Below, piece after piece: positions 24,984 through 32,467 of a stretch of 60,926 bases of DNA. Both the position numbers and the translations under genes were made by a program. Numbering within the stretch: position 1 is the stretch's first letter; every line of letters starts with the position of its first letter. The notes under the pieces were generated by a model, which saw only the letters and a program-made list of their open reading frames with translations, made no database searches and was not told the origin of the DNA. The stretch is from an uncultured Gemmiger sp. (lineage in GTDB: Bacteria > Bacillota > Clostridia > Oscillospirales > Ruminococcaceae), in assembly GCA_944388215.1 (NCBI GenBank), contig CALXHT010000010.1, positions 1 through 60,926 of the forward strand. Direction: 5' to 3'.

Positions 24984-25985
24984 ATGAATCTCTGGCTGTT
25001 TTTCCAGAATCAGGTGCTGGGCGTGCAGTGGCTCAACACCCTGGTGGGCAACCTGCTCACCGCCCTGGGACTGGACACCGCCTCCCGGCTGGGCGGCAGC
25101 GTGCAGTTCTTTCTCTATGACACCATCAAGATCACCGTCCTGCTGCTGGTGCTGATCTTCGCCATCTCCTGGGTGCAGAGCTACTTCCCGCCCGAGCGCA
25201 GCCGCCGCATCATGGGGCGGTTCCACGGGCTGGGTGCCAACGCGGTGGCGGCGCTGCTGGGCACCGTCACGCCCTTCTGCTCCTGCTCCTCCATCCCCAT
25301 CTTCATCGGCTTCACCGGGGCGGGGCTGCCTCTGGGCGTCACCTTCTCCTTCCTGATCTCCTCGCCCATGGTGGACCTGGGCAGTCTCGTGCTGCTCACC
25401 GGCGTCTTCGGCATCAGGGTGGCCGCCGCCTATGTGGTGCTGGGTCTGGTGGTGGCGGTGGCCGGCGGCACCCTCATCGAATCCCTGCATATGGAGAAAT
25501 ACCTGGAACCCCTGGCCCATGTGGGGGCCGGTGCCGACCTGGACGCCCCCACCCTGACCACCGCCGACCGGCTGCGGTACGCCAGGGGACAGGCGCTGTC
25601 CACCTACCGCAAGGTGCTGCCCTACCTGCTGGTAGGCGTGGGCGTGGGTGCTGTCATCCATAACTGGATCCCCCAGGCCTGGGTGGAAAGGGTGCTGGGG
25701 TCCGGCAATCCCTTCGGCGTGCTGGCGGCGGTCATCGTGGGTGTGCCCATGTACGCCGATATCTTCGGCACCATCCCGGTGGCCGAGGCACTGCTGGCCA
25801 AGGGTGCCCAGCTGGGCACCGTCCTCTCCTTCATGATGGCAGTCACCACGCTGTCGCTGCCGTCGCTGATCCTGCTGCGCAAGGTGGTCAAACCCAGGCT
25901 GCTGGCGCTGTTTATCGCCATCTGCGTGGTGGGTATTGTACTGGTGGGCTATCTTTTCAACGCCCTGCAATTTGTTCTGATCTGA
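24984..25985 (+). CDS. ArsP/DUF318-type permease
   Basis: 333 residues with about eight membrane helices of the ArsP_1 permease family (UPF0718). The diagnostic cysteine motif TPFCSCSSIPIF sits at about residues 94-105, with the second inverted repeat containing GVPMYADIFGTIPVAEAL. Characterised ArsP proteins export trivalent organoarsenicals; others may move arsenite or other soft metals. It is followed by a thioredoxin-like gene and an arsenate-reductase-like gene. The ribosome site is moderate (AAAAGGGGG). Confidence 0.85.
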   Translation: MNLWLFFQNQVLGVQWLNTLVGNLLTALGLDTASRLGGSVQFFLYDTIKITVLLLVLIFAISWVQSYFPPERSRRIMGRFHGLGANAVAALLGTVTPFCSCSSIPIFIGFTGAGLPLGVTFSFLISSPMVDLGSLVLLTGVFGIRVAAAYVVLGLVVAVAGGTLIESLHMEKYLEPLAHVGAGADLDAPTLTTADRLRYARGQALSTYRKVLPYLLVGVGVGAVIHNWIPQAWVERVLGSGNPFGVLAAVIVGVPMYADIFGTIPVAEALLAKGAQLGTVLSFMMAVTTLSLPSLILLRKVVKPRLLALFIAICVVGIVLVGYLFNALQFVLI

Positions 25986-26003
25986 TTCTGGGAGGTATAC
26001 ATT

Positions 26004-26300
26004 ATGAAACTGTTTGGCAAAAAAGAATCCGTACAAACCGAGACCGGCAACGAGGCCGTCAAGGTGCTGGGGGGCGGCTGTGCCAACTGCCATGCACTGG
26101 AAGCGGCGGCCAAGGCGGCGCTGACCGAACTGGGCGAGGCGGCGGAAGTGGGCCACATCACTGATTTTGGTGAGATCGCGGCCTGCGGCGTGCTGCACAC
26201 CCCGGCCCTGATGGTGGACGGCAAGGTGGTGTCCAGCGGCCGGGTGCTGACCAAGGAGGAGGCCAAGGACCTCATCCGGAAAGCGCGGAACCAGGCATGA
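26004..26300 (+). CDS. Thioredoxin-like small redox protein
   Basis: 98 residues of the redox-active-disulfide 2 type (TIGR00412). The active site is CANC (GGGCANCHALEAA), with the cis-proline segment HTPALMVDG. It is routinely found beside ArsP permeases. It may reduce the arsenate reductase or deliver metal to the permease. Its stop overlaps the next ATG (ATGA). Confidence 0.88.
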   Translation: MKLFGKKESVQTETGNEAVKVLGGGCANCHALEAAAKAALTELGEAAEVGHITDFGEIAACGVLHTPALMVDGKVVSSGRVLTKEEAKDLIRKARNQA

Positions 26301-26704
26301 GCGGCAAACCGAAAGTGGCCTTTGTCTGCGTGCACAATTCCTGCCGCAGCCAGATCGCCGAAGCCCTGGGCCGCCTGCTGGCCTCCGATACCTTTGAGAG
26401 CTACTCCGCCGGCACCGAGACCAAACCCGCCATCAACCCCGACGCCGTGCGGCTGGTGAAGGCCCGGTACGGCGTGGATATGGCGGCCACCCAGCGCAGC
26501 AAGCTGCTGGCTGAACTGCCGCCGGTGGATGTGGTCATCACCATGGGCTGCAACGTGCAGTGCCCGGTGCTGCCCTGCACCCGGCGGGAGGACTGGGGTC
26601 TGCCCGATCCCACGGGCCAGGACGACGGAGCCTTTACCGCCGTCATCGATGAGATCGAGCGCCGGGTCCTCCGGCTGAGGGCGGAACTGCGCGCCGGCGA
26701 TTGA
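26297..26704 (+). CDS. arsC: Arsenate reductase, low-molecular-weight phosphatase type
   Basis: 135 residues. The phosphate-binding loop C11-x5-R17 appears as CVHNSCRSQ, and the redox cysteines as MGCNVQCPVLPC. The DWGLPDPTGQ segment supplies the catalytic Asp of the fold. The enzyme reduces arsenate to arsenite with thioredoxin-type electrons. It completes an operon with arsR, the permease and the thioredoxin-like gene. No ArsB or ACR3 pump is present in the window, so the permease is the presumed exporter. Confidence 0.9.
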   Translation: MSGKPKVAFVCVHNSCRSQIAEALGRLLASDTFESYSAGTETKPAINPDAVRLVKARYGVDMAATQRSKLLAELPPVDVVITMGCNVQCPVLPCTRREDWGLPDPTGQDDGAFTAVIDEIERRVLRLRAELRAGD

Positions 26705-26729
26705 CGCCGCCCACGGGCCGTGTTATACT
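26701..26729 (+). promoter_or_regulatory. Promoter of the leader-controlled MFS gene
   Basis: TTGACG (26701-26706, overlapping the arsC stop), 17 bp, TATACT (26724-26729). Confidence 0.8.
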
Positions 26730-26767
26730 GGATTCAATCCAAAAATCACACAAGGCAGGAAACTGCA

Positions 26768-26785
26768 ATGCATCGTCCTATCTGA
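26768..26785 (+). CDS. Five-residue leader peptide MHRPI
   Basis: ATG CAT CGT CCT ATC TGA begins 7 bases after a purine-rich GGCAGGA and lies wholly in the transcribed leader. Codons 2-4 are the 5' outer arm of a long hairpin (26772-26866). A ribosome on this ORF would stop that arm from pairing. I infer a regulatory role for translation rather than for the peptide. Confidence 0.55.
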   Translation: MHRPI

Positions 26786-26871
26786 AAGATTCTCATACCG
26801 CACACAGGGCGCCGGACCCCGGCGCCTGTTTGCCGTGCGGAAAAGGAATCTTTGGGAAAGGACGATTTTTT
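26772..26871 (+). promoter_or_regulatory. Long leader hairpin with T-run, masks the MFS ribosome site
   Basis: Four nested pairings can be traced: ATCGTCCT (26772-26779) with AGGACGAT (26859-26866); AAAGATTC (26785-26792) with GAATCTTT (26846-26853); CCGCAC (26798-26803) with GTGCGG (26835-26840); and a GC-rich tip, CAGGGCGCCGG with CCGGCGCCTG (26805-26828). Six T follow, two bases before GTG 26873. The AAAGGA ribosome site (26857-26862) is partly inside the 3' arm. It can act as a terminator, as an occluder of translation, or both. Confidence 0.75.
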
Positions 26872-26872
26872 C

Positions 26873-28018
26873 GTGAAACGCAATATCTATCTGCTGTACG
26901 CCATGACCTTTCTCCAGGGCATGGTCTTTTACGGTGCCATTTCCACCCTCTACCGGCAGGCCCAGGGAGTGTCCATCTTTGAGATCACCCTCATCGAGAG
27001 TATCTCCTTTGCGCTGAGCATCGCGCTGGAGGTGCCCTGGGGCGTGGTGGCGGACCGCATCGGCTACAAGCGCACGATGATCTTCTGCTGCTGGGTGTAT
27101 TTTCTGTCCAAGATCGTCTTCTGGCAGGCCTCGGATTTCGGCGGTTTCCTGGCCGAGCGGGTGCTGCTCAGCGTGGTCATCGCCGGGTTCTCCGGGGTGG
27201 ATACCAGCATCCTCTATCTCTGCGCCGGGCCGGAAGAGAGCCAGCATGTCTTCGGCGTCTACAACAGCCTGGGCATGGCCGGGCTGCTCACCGCCTCGGC
27301 GGTCTACACCCTCTTCATCGGGGAAGACTACCGCCTGGCCGCCCTGCTCACCGTGTTCAGCTACGGGGCGGCGGCGTTGCTCAGCCTGGGCCTTGTGGAG
27401 GTGCACCCCGCCCCCGAAAAGAAGGCGGAACGGGAACCCTTTGCCGCCACCCTGCGGGTAACGCTCGCCACCCCCGGCCTGCTGGCTTTCCTGCTGGCGG
27501 TGGGGCTGCTCACCGAGGTCCACCAGACCGTCACGGTCTTTCTCAACCAGCTGCAGTACGAGCGCTGCGGCATGGGCAGCACCGCCATCGGCGGGGTGTA
27601 CATCGCGGCCACCCTGCTGGGGCTCTGCGGCACCTGGTCCTCCGCCATGACCCGCCGCACCGGGGGCCGCCGGGCGGCGGTGCTCTTCAGCCTGGTGCCG
27701 GCGCTGGCCTGCGCCGTGCTGGCCCTCACCGACCGGGCGATGCTCTCGGTGGGCAGCGTGCTGCTCCTGCGGGTGTCGGACAGTCTGTTCCAGCCCTTCC
27801 AGGCCCAGCTGCAGAACCGCCAGGTGCACACCGCCAACCGCGCCACTGCATTGAGCATCCACGCCATGCTGCTGGACGCCGTGGCCATCGGCAGCAACCT
27901 GACCTTCGGCGCGCTGGCCCAGTGGGATCTGCGGCTGGCCTTCGGCTACGGGGCAGCGGCAGGGCTGGTAGCCCTGGGACTGCTGACCTACTGGCGGCGC
28001 AAAACAAAACTTGTATAA
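26873..28018 (+). CDS. MFS efflux transporter
   Basis: 381 residues with about twelve membrane helices. The loop between helices 2 and 3 has the MFS signature as GVVADRIGYKRT. The gene resembles drug-efflux MFS proteins more than sugar or nutrient importers. I choose GTG 26873, ten bases after AAAGGA; an in-frame TTG at 26852 lies inside the hairpin and has no ribosome site. The leader (137 bases) with a tiny ORF and a hairpin is typical of genes induced by ribosome-targeting antibiotics, so the substrate may be such a drug. This is inference. Confidence 0.85.
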   Translation: MKRNIYLLYAMTFLQGMVFYGAISTLYRQAQGVSIFEITLIESISFALSIALEVPWGVVADRIGYKRTMIFCCWVYFLSKIVFWQASDFGGFLAERVLLSVVIAGFSGVDTSILYLCAGPEESQHVFGVYNSLGMAGLLTASAVYTLFIGEDYRLAALLTVFSYGAAALLSLGLVEVHPAPEKKAEREPFAATLRVTLATPGLLAFLLAVGLLTEVHQTVTVFLNQLQYERCGMGSTAIGGVYIAATLLGLCGTWSSAMTRRTGGRRAAVLFSLVPALACAVLALTDRAMLSVGSVLLLRVSDSLFQPFQAQLQNRQVHTANRATALSIHAMLLDAVAIGSNLTFGALAQWDLRLAFGYGAAAGLVALGLLTYWRRKTKLV

Positions 28019-28027
28019 TCGACGCAG

Positions 28028-28056
28028 CAGGGACAAAAAATTTGCCCCTGTTTTTT
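28028..28056 (+). terminator. Terminator after the MFS gene
   Basis: CAGGG-a-CAAA, loop aaa, TTTG-c-CCCTG, followed by TTTTTT. Confidence 0.75.
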
Positions 28057-28057
28057 G

Positions 28058-28086
28058 TTGACAGAACGGGTCTATTGTGATAGACT
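28058..28086 (+). promoter_or_regulatory. blaI-type promoter and operator
   Basis: TTGACA (28058-28063), 17 bp, TAGACT (28081-28086). A perfect inverted repeat GTCTAT-tgtg-ATAGAC (28070-28085) fills the spacer and overlaps the -10, as expected for BlaI self-repression. Confidence 0.8.
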
Positions 28087-28122
28087 AAAGATGACAAAAG
28101 ACCATCGAAAGGGGGAAGTACC

Positions 28123-28500
28123 ATGTCTGTACAGGAACCGCTGCGCCTGGCCGAGGGCGAATACCGTTTTGCCTGCCTGGTGTGGGACCACGAGCCGCTG
28201 CCCAGCGGCGAGCTGGTGAAGCTGGCGGCCGGGGCGCTGGGCTGGAAGAAGAGCACCACCTACACGGTGCTGAAAAAACTCTGTGAGCGGGGCGTGCTGC
28301 AGAATACGGACGGCACGGTGACCAGCCGGGTGGCCAAGCAGGCCGTCCAGTGTGCCGAGAGCGCCGCCGTGGTGGACAAGACCTTCGGGGGCAGTCTGCC
28401 CCGGTTTGTGGCGGCGTTTTTGAGCGCCAAGCCCATCAGCGACGCCGAGGCGGCGGAGATCCGCGCCCTGCTGGATGCCGCCCACGACAAGGAGGGGTGA
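28123..28500 (+). CDS. blaI: BlaI/MecI/CopY-family repressor
   Basis: 125 residues. The winged helix reads WKKSTTYTVLKKLCERGVLQ and is followed by the dimerisation tail (SAKPISDAEAAEIRALLDAA). Proteins of this family repress their operon until cleaved by a BlaR1-type membrane protease, which is encoded 3 bp downstream. A palindromic operator lies in the promoter. Ribosome site AAAGGGGG precedes the ATG. The regulated output seems to be the protease fusion itself; no beta-lactamase gene is nearby. Confidence 0.88.
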   Translation: MSVQEPLRLAEGEYRFACLVWDHEPLPSGELVKLAAGALGWKKSTTYTVLKKLCERGVLQNTDGTVTSRVAKQAVQCAESAAVVDKTFGGSLPRFVAAFLSAKPISDAEAAEIRALLDAAHDKEG

Positions 28501-28503
28501 CCC

Positions 28504-30456
28504 ATGGGTGAACTGGTACTCCGCTTTTTGCTGCTCAGCCTGTGGGGCGGAGCGGCCACGCTGGGGGCGCTGGCTGTCAGCGGGGTGCTGCGCCGTCTGC
28601 ACATTCCCAGCCGGCTGCTCTGCTGGCTGTGGCTGGCGGTGGGGCTGCGTTTCGCCCTGCCCTGGGGCATTCCGCTGACGCTGCCCCGGCCCCGGAATGA
28701 AAATCTGGCCCAGGCGGCCGACACAGTCCAGGCCCTGGCCGAAGGCCCCGCCCCGGTGGCGCTGCCCGCGGTGCAGGCTCCGGCGGTGACGGCAGCCGCT
28801 GCGGCCCCCTGGTATACCCGGCTGACGGTCTGGCATCTGCTGGCCGCTGTCTGGGCGGTGGGGGTGCTGGTGCTGGCGGTGCGGGCGGTGGCCGGGTATC
28901 TCCGGCTGCGCCGCACGGTGGCCCTGGCCTGCAAAACCGAGGACGGCTGCTACAGCGGCAGCTGCGTGCCCGCGCCCTTCACGCTGGGCATCCTCCGGCC
29001 GCGCATCTACCTGCCCGCGGCCCTCACGGGGGCGGCCCGGCAGGCGGTGGTGCTCCACGAGCGCACCCATCTGCGCCGCCACGACCCCCAGACCAAGCCG
29101 CTCTACTATGCGGTGGTCTGCCTGCACTGGTTCAACCCCCTGGCCTGGCTGGCCTTCCGCCAGCTGGAGCGGGAGATGGAATCCGCCTGCGACGAGGCGG
29201 CCGTCCGGGGCTGCGACGCTGCCGCCCGCAACGCATACTGCGAGAGCATCCTGCAGTATGCTTTGCAGGGCCGGATGGCGCCGGGCTCCCTGGCCTTCGG
29301 GCAGGGCAGCGTAAAGGCCCGCATTGTGCATCTTCTGCACTACCGCAAAATTGGCGCGGGGGCGCTGCTGGTCTGTGCGGCGGCGGTGGGCCTCAGCGTC
29401 ACCGCCTGCATGATGCAGCCCCAGGTGGAGGAGGCTACCCCCGAGACGGCGCAGCCCGCCACGACGGAAGCCACCGCCGAGACGCCGGACACCCCCGAGA
29501 CGGCGGTGTCCTTCACGGCCAACACAGCGGGGCTGCCCAACCTGGACGACCCCGAAAACAGCCCGCGGTTCCTCTGCCCGGTGGATTATGAGTATGTCAC
29601 GGTTTACATGAATGAGGGCCACCGGGGGGATGATCTGGCGGCGGATACGGGTACGCCGGTCTATGCGGCCCAGGACGGGCTGGTGACCTACGCGGCGTAC
29701 CACCAAAGCTACGGCAACTGTGTGGTTCTGGACCACGGTGCCGGACCGGACGGCAACCTCTGGACCACCCTGTACGCCCACATGGACGATTACACGGTGG
29801 AGGCGGGGCAGACCGTCAAGGCCGGCGACCTCATCGGCCATGTGGGGACCACCGGGTATTCCACCGGTCCGCATCTGCATTTTGAGATAACTCTCAACGG
29901 CATCGTCACCCAGCCCCGGTATTTTACAGATTACCGGGCGGCGGACAGCAAACCCCTGAATGCCGAAAATGTGCAGATGCTGCGGGAGGAAGCGGAAAAC
30001 AACGCCGCACTCTACGCCGCGCAGAGCAACTACGACATCCTGCAGGAGCAGCTGGACCAGCTGACGACCCGTCGGGAAGAGATGCAGACCTCCCTGGATA
30101 CCTTGGACCAGTCGACCTCCGGCACCGAGGCGGAGCGGCGGCAGCAGCGGCAGGATATGGAAGATGCCATCCAGGTCATGGATGAGCAGATCCGTGTGTT
30201 GGAGGATCAAATCAACACAGCCCTGCAGCAGGTGGAAGAACAGACTGTCCAGAAACAGCTGAACCAGGAGCAAGCCAAAGAGGACGCCCAGTCCGCCCAG
30301 GCCCAGCTCCAGCAGCAGATCGAAGCCGCCCAGTCCTCCGGCAGCACCACCGACCCGGCGCTGCAAGCCGGGGAGGAGGAAGCCCGCCGGAACCTGGAGC
30401 AGGCCCAGAGCCAGCTGGACAGCTATCTGGGAACGGGTTCCGCCCGGAACGGATGA
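28504..30456 (+). CDS. M56 (BlaR1-like) and M23 (LytM) metallopeptidase fusion
   Basis: 650 residues in three parts. Residues 1-305 are a multi-helix membrane M56 protease with the zinc motif HERTH at about 185-189 and an ESACDEAA segment as third ligand. Residues about 350-465 are an extracellular M23/LytM peptidase with HRGDDLAA, LYAHMDDY and HLHFEI. Residues 480-640 are a Gln/Glu-rich coiled coil. In BlaR1 a penicillin-binding sensor occupies the extracellular position; here a cell-wall endopeptidase fold does. It probably links cell-wall state to cleavage of the BlaI repressor. Fusions of this type are known only by annotation. Confidence 0.88.
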   Translation: MGELVLRFLLLSLWGGAATLGALAVSGVLRRLHIPSRLLCWLWLAVGLRFALPWGIPLTLPRPRNENLAQAADTVQALAEGPAPVALPAVQAPAVTAAAAAPWYTRLTVWHLLAAVWAVGVLVLAVRAVAGYLRLRRTVALACKTEDGCYSGSCVPAPFTLGILRPRIYLPAALTGAARQAVVLHERTHLRRHDPQTKPLYYAVVCLHWFNPLAWLAFRQLEREMESACDEAAVRGCDAAARNAYCESILQYALQGRMAPGSLAFGQGSVKARIVHLLHYRKIGAGALLVCAAAVGLSVTACMMQPQVEEATPETAQPATTEATAETPDTPETAVSFTANTAGLPNLDDPENSPRFLCPVDYEYVTVYMNEGHRGDDLAADTGTPVYAAQDGLVTYAAYHQSYGNCVVLDHGAGPDGNLWTTLYAHMDDYTVEAGQTVKAGDLIGHVGTTGYSTGPHLHFEITLNGIVTQPRYFTDYRAADSKPLNAENVQMLREEAENNAALYAAQSNYDILQEQLDQLTTRREEMQTSLDTLDQSTSGTEAERRQQRQDMEDAIQVMDEQIRVLEDQINTALQQVEEQTVQKQLNQEQAKEDAQSAQAQLQQQIEAAQSSGSTTDPALQAGEEEARRNLEQAQSQLDSYLGTGSARNG

Positions 30457-30488
30457 GGCAGAAGCAAATTGTCTGATACCTCAAAAAT

Positions 30489-30517
30489 TTGACATTTTTG
30501 CCGCCCCGGTATATCCT
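30489..30517 (+). promoter_or_regulatory. Promoter of the broken small gene
   Basis: TTGACA (30489-30494), 17 bp, TATCCT (30512-30517). Confidence 0.6.
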
Positions 30518-30541
30518 TGTATAGGATAAGGAGTGGCAAAA

Positions 30542-30720
30542 ATGCAACAGACAAAACAACATACAGTCGCCCGCTGGGGGTCTATCTGCTGGGCATGGTG
30601 CTGCTGGGCGTGGGCCTGGGCACCCTGATCTCCATGGTGGGTGTGGGCCGGGCCATCGCCGGGTTCAACTTCCTGTGCAAGCGTCCGCTGCTGCGCGTCA
30701 CCGGCATGGACCGGCGGTAA
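30542..30720 (+). pseudogene. Small membrane-protein gene with a 5' frameshift
   Basis: A promoter, AAGGAG at 30528-30533 and ATG 30542 are perfectly spaced, but the ATG frame ends after 28 residues of odd composition. A neighbouring frame encodes TYSRPLGVYLLGMVLLGVG followed by LISMVGVGRAIAGFNFLCKR and a stop at 30720, with one transmembrane segment. A one-base slip in the first codons would join the two. The helix vaguely resembles the first helix of YczE-type proteins; I would not name it further. Confidence 0.5.
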
Positions 30721-30736
30721 AACATACACAAAAAAA

Positions 30737-30773
30737 AACCGGGAGACACCCCCTTGCGGAGTGTCTCCCGGTT
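30737..30773 (-). terminator. Terminator of the terminase genes
   Basis: AACCGGGAGACAC (30737-30749) pairs perfectly with GTGTCTCCCGGTT (30761-30773). Reading on the minus strand it is followed by a long T-run. Confidence 0.9.
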
Positions 30774-30777
30774 CTGG

Positions 30778-32022
30778 TTATACGCCCCGGCGGCGCCAGA
30801 TGCATTCCACCGCATAGCGCACGGCGTCGATGTGGTGGTTGTTCACGTCGGGATACCCGGGCAGCACCTCGCCGGTGCGGGGGTCCCGCTGGTACTCGTA
30901 CTCGCTGAACTCCGCCGCCGTGGCGGGGCAGCGGGCCGGGTCAATGACGATGGACGCCAGCCCCTGCAGCCATTTCATGCTCTCCCGCACGCTGCCGGGT
31001 CCCTTCACGGCCGCCCGGCAGGGCAGACCCGCCGCCCGGTAATCGGCGCAGGATTTCGGCTCGGCGGCATCGGCGGTGAGCAGCCCGCCGTCGTCCCCGC
31101 CCACGCCCCGCTCCACCAGCAGTTGGGCGGTGTCCCGGTTGGGGGTGCGGGTGCGGGTCAGCTCGTCAAAGACGATCAGCGTGCGCCGGGCGGCGTCGTA
31201 GGTCACGGCGTTGTAGGCCCAGGGGTCGGGGTACCAGCCCCAGTCCACCCCGTGGTACAGCCGGTCAAAGGAGGCAATCTCCTCGTCGGAGACCGCCCGC
31301 AGCGAAAGGTTGTCAAACACCGCCGCGCCGCTGCCCACCACCTCGCCGCCGTACTCGTGGCGGTAGGCCTCGGGGTTGGTGTTGCGCAGATGCTCGGCAT
31401 CCGCCCAGAACCGCTCCCCCAAAAACTGCCGCGGCAGGTCCCGGTAGGTGGAATGGTGCACCAGCTTGCCGGGGCGGGGTTCCAGCACATAGCGGTTGAC
31501 CCAGCTGCGGGCCATGGCCGGCGGGTTGAAACTTTTCAGGGTCAGCGTCCAGTCGCCGCCCCGCAGGATGCTCTGCTCCACGCTGCGCACCTCCTCCGGC
31601 CCGTCGAACTGGTCAAGCTCTTCAAACCAACAAAGTCCCACAGCACCGAACGGTACTTTCAAACTCTTGAGCTTGCCCGCGTCGTCCAGGCCGAAGAAGA
31701 GGATCTTCTGGCCGGTGGGCAGATAGGTGCATTCCATGGGGCTGACGGTGCAGCGGAAATACCTCGTACACCCCAGCGCGCCGATGGCCCACACGATCTG
31801 GCTGTACACGCTGTTGCGTAGCGTGCCCGCCACCTTGCGCAGCACCACGGCGTGACAGCCGGGATGGCGCAGCAGTTGGTAGACCAGCTCCAGCGAAAGA
31901 TAGCTGGACTTGCCCGACCCGCGTCCGCCCTTGGCCACCACCTCCTGGACGGTGCCCCGGCGGATGGCCGTGTGTACCGGCCAGAACACCGCCGGAATGA
32001 CTTTTTTCAACTGTACCCGCAC
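30778..32022 (-). CDS. Phage terminase large subunit (PBSX type)
   Basis: 414 residues. The ATPase part has Walker A (AKGGRGSGKSS, about 30-40) and Walker B (LCWFEELDQFDG). The C-terminal nuclease half is present (VDWGWYPDPWAYNAV, VNNHHIDAVRYAVE). The enzyme packages DNA into a phage prohead, or into gene-transfer particles. It starts at GTG 32022 behind GGAGG and follows the small-subunit-like gene. No portal, capsid or integrase genes are on either side: the neighbours are a BlaI operon and beta-galactosidase. The ORF is complete with all motifs. Confidence 0.88.
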   Translation of the reverse strand: MRVQLKKVIPAVFWPVHTAIRRGTVQEVVAKGGRGSGKSSYLSLELVYQLLRHPGCHAVVLRKVAGTLRNSVYSQIVWAIGALGCTRYFRCTVSPMECTYLPTGQKILFFGLDDAGKLKSLKVPFGAVGLCWFEELDQFDGPEEVRSVEQSILRGGDWTLTLKSFNPPAMARSWVNRYVLEPRPGKLVHHSTYRDLPRQFLGERFWADAEHLRNTNPEAYRHEYGGEVVGSGAAVFDNLSLRAVSDEEIASFDRLYHGVDWGWYPDPWAYNAVTYDAARRTLIVFDELTRTRTPNRDTAQLLVERGVGGDDGGLLTADAAEPKSCADYRAAGLPCRAAVKGPGSVRESMKWLQGLASIVIDPARCPATAAEFSEYEYQRDPRTGEVLPGYPDVNNHHIDAVRYAVECIWRRRGV

Positions 32023-32035
32023 AGTCCTGCCTCCT

Positions 32036-32227
32036 TTATCCCTCGTCTACAATGACCACCCCCTCTGTGGTCTGGCCTTCGCCCAGCCCCAGGTGCTTGT
32101 AGAGCAGTTCCAGCGCCCGCAGTTTGTCGGCCACCTTGATGGCCTGGGCACCCCGCTCCCCACCGGGTTCGGCAAAGGCGATGGCCGCCAGCTCGCCCAG
32201 CACCCGTTCCGGCGTGAGCTCATCCAC
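32036..32227 (-). CDS. Terminase small subunit-like protein (short)
   Basis: 63 residues from GTG 32227, nine bases after AAGGAGGG; an ATG at 32236 lies too close to that site. The segment RVLGELAAIAFAEP followed by KVADKLRALELLYKHLGLGE matches the C-terminal core of PBSX-type small terminases. The N-terminal DNA-binding helix-turn-helix is missing, so it is about half the normal length. It lies 13 bp upstream of the large-subunit gene. Confidence 0.7.
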   Translation of the reverse strand: MDELTPERVLGELAAIAFAEPGGERGAQAIKVADKLRALELLYKHLGLGEGQTTEGVVIVDEG

Positions 32228-32381
32228 GCATGGCATCCCTCCTTCCGGCCAACCGGCGCCCGCGCACAGGGTACCGGCCGTAGCGTAGCCCCGGTTGTCC
32301 CTTTATTTTACTACCATAGGTTGTGAAATACAATGAAGTTTTGGGAAAACCTTGCCGGACAAAATTTTTTTTACCAGGGTG

Positions 32382-32410
32382 TTGCACCAGCGCCCGGCAG
32401 GCGGTACACT
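32382..32410 (+). promoter_or_regulatory. Promoter of the beta-galactosidase gene
   Basis: TTGCAC (32382-32387), 17 bp, TACACT (32405-32410). Confidence 0.65.
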
Positions 32411-32467
32411 GGATACAAAGGGTTCGTTGGCAAACGGCCCCTACCCCATACCGAAAGGAGTTTCCCC

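Noticed and set aside
30778-32227. Complete prophage
   Set aside because: Only terminase genes are present; no portal, capsid, tail, lysis, integrase or attachment site was seen.
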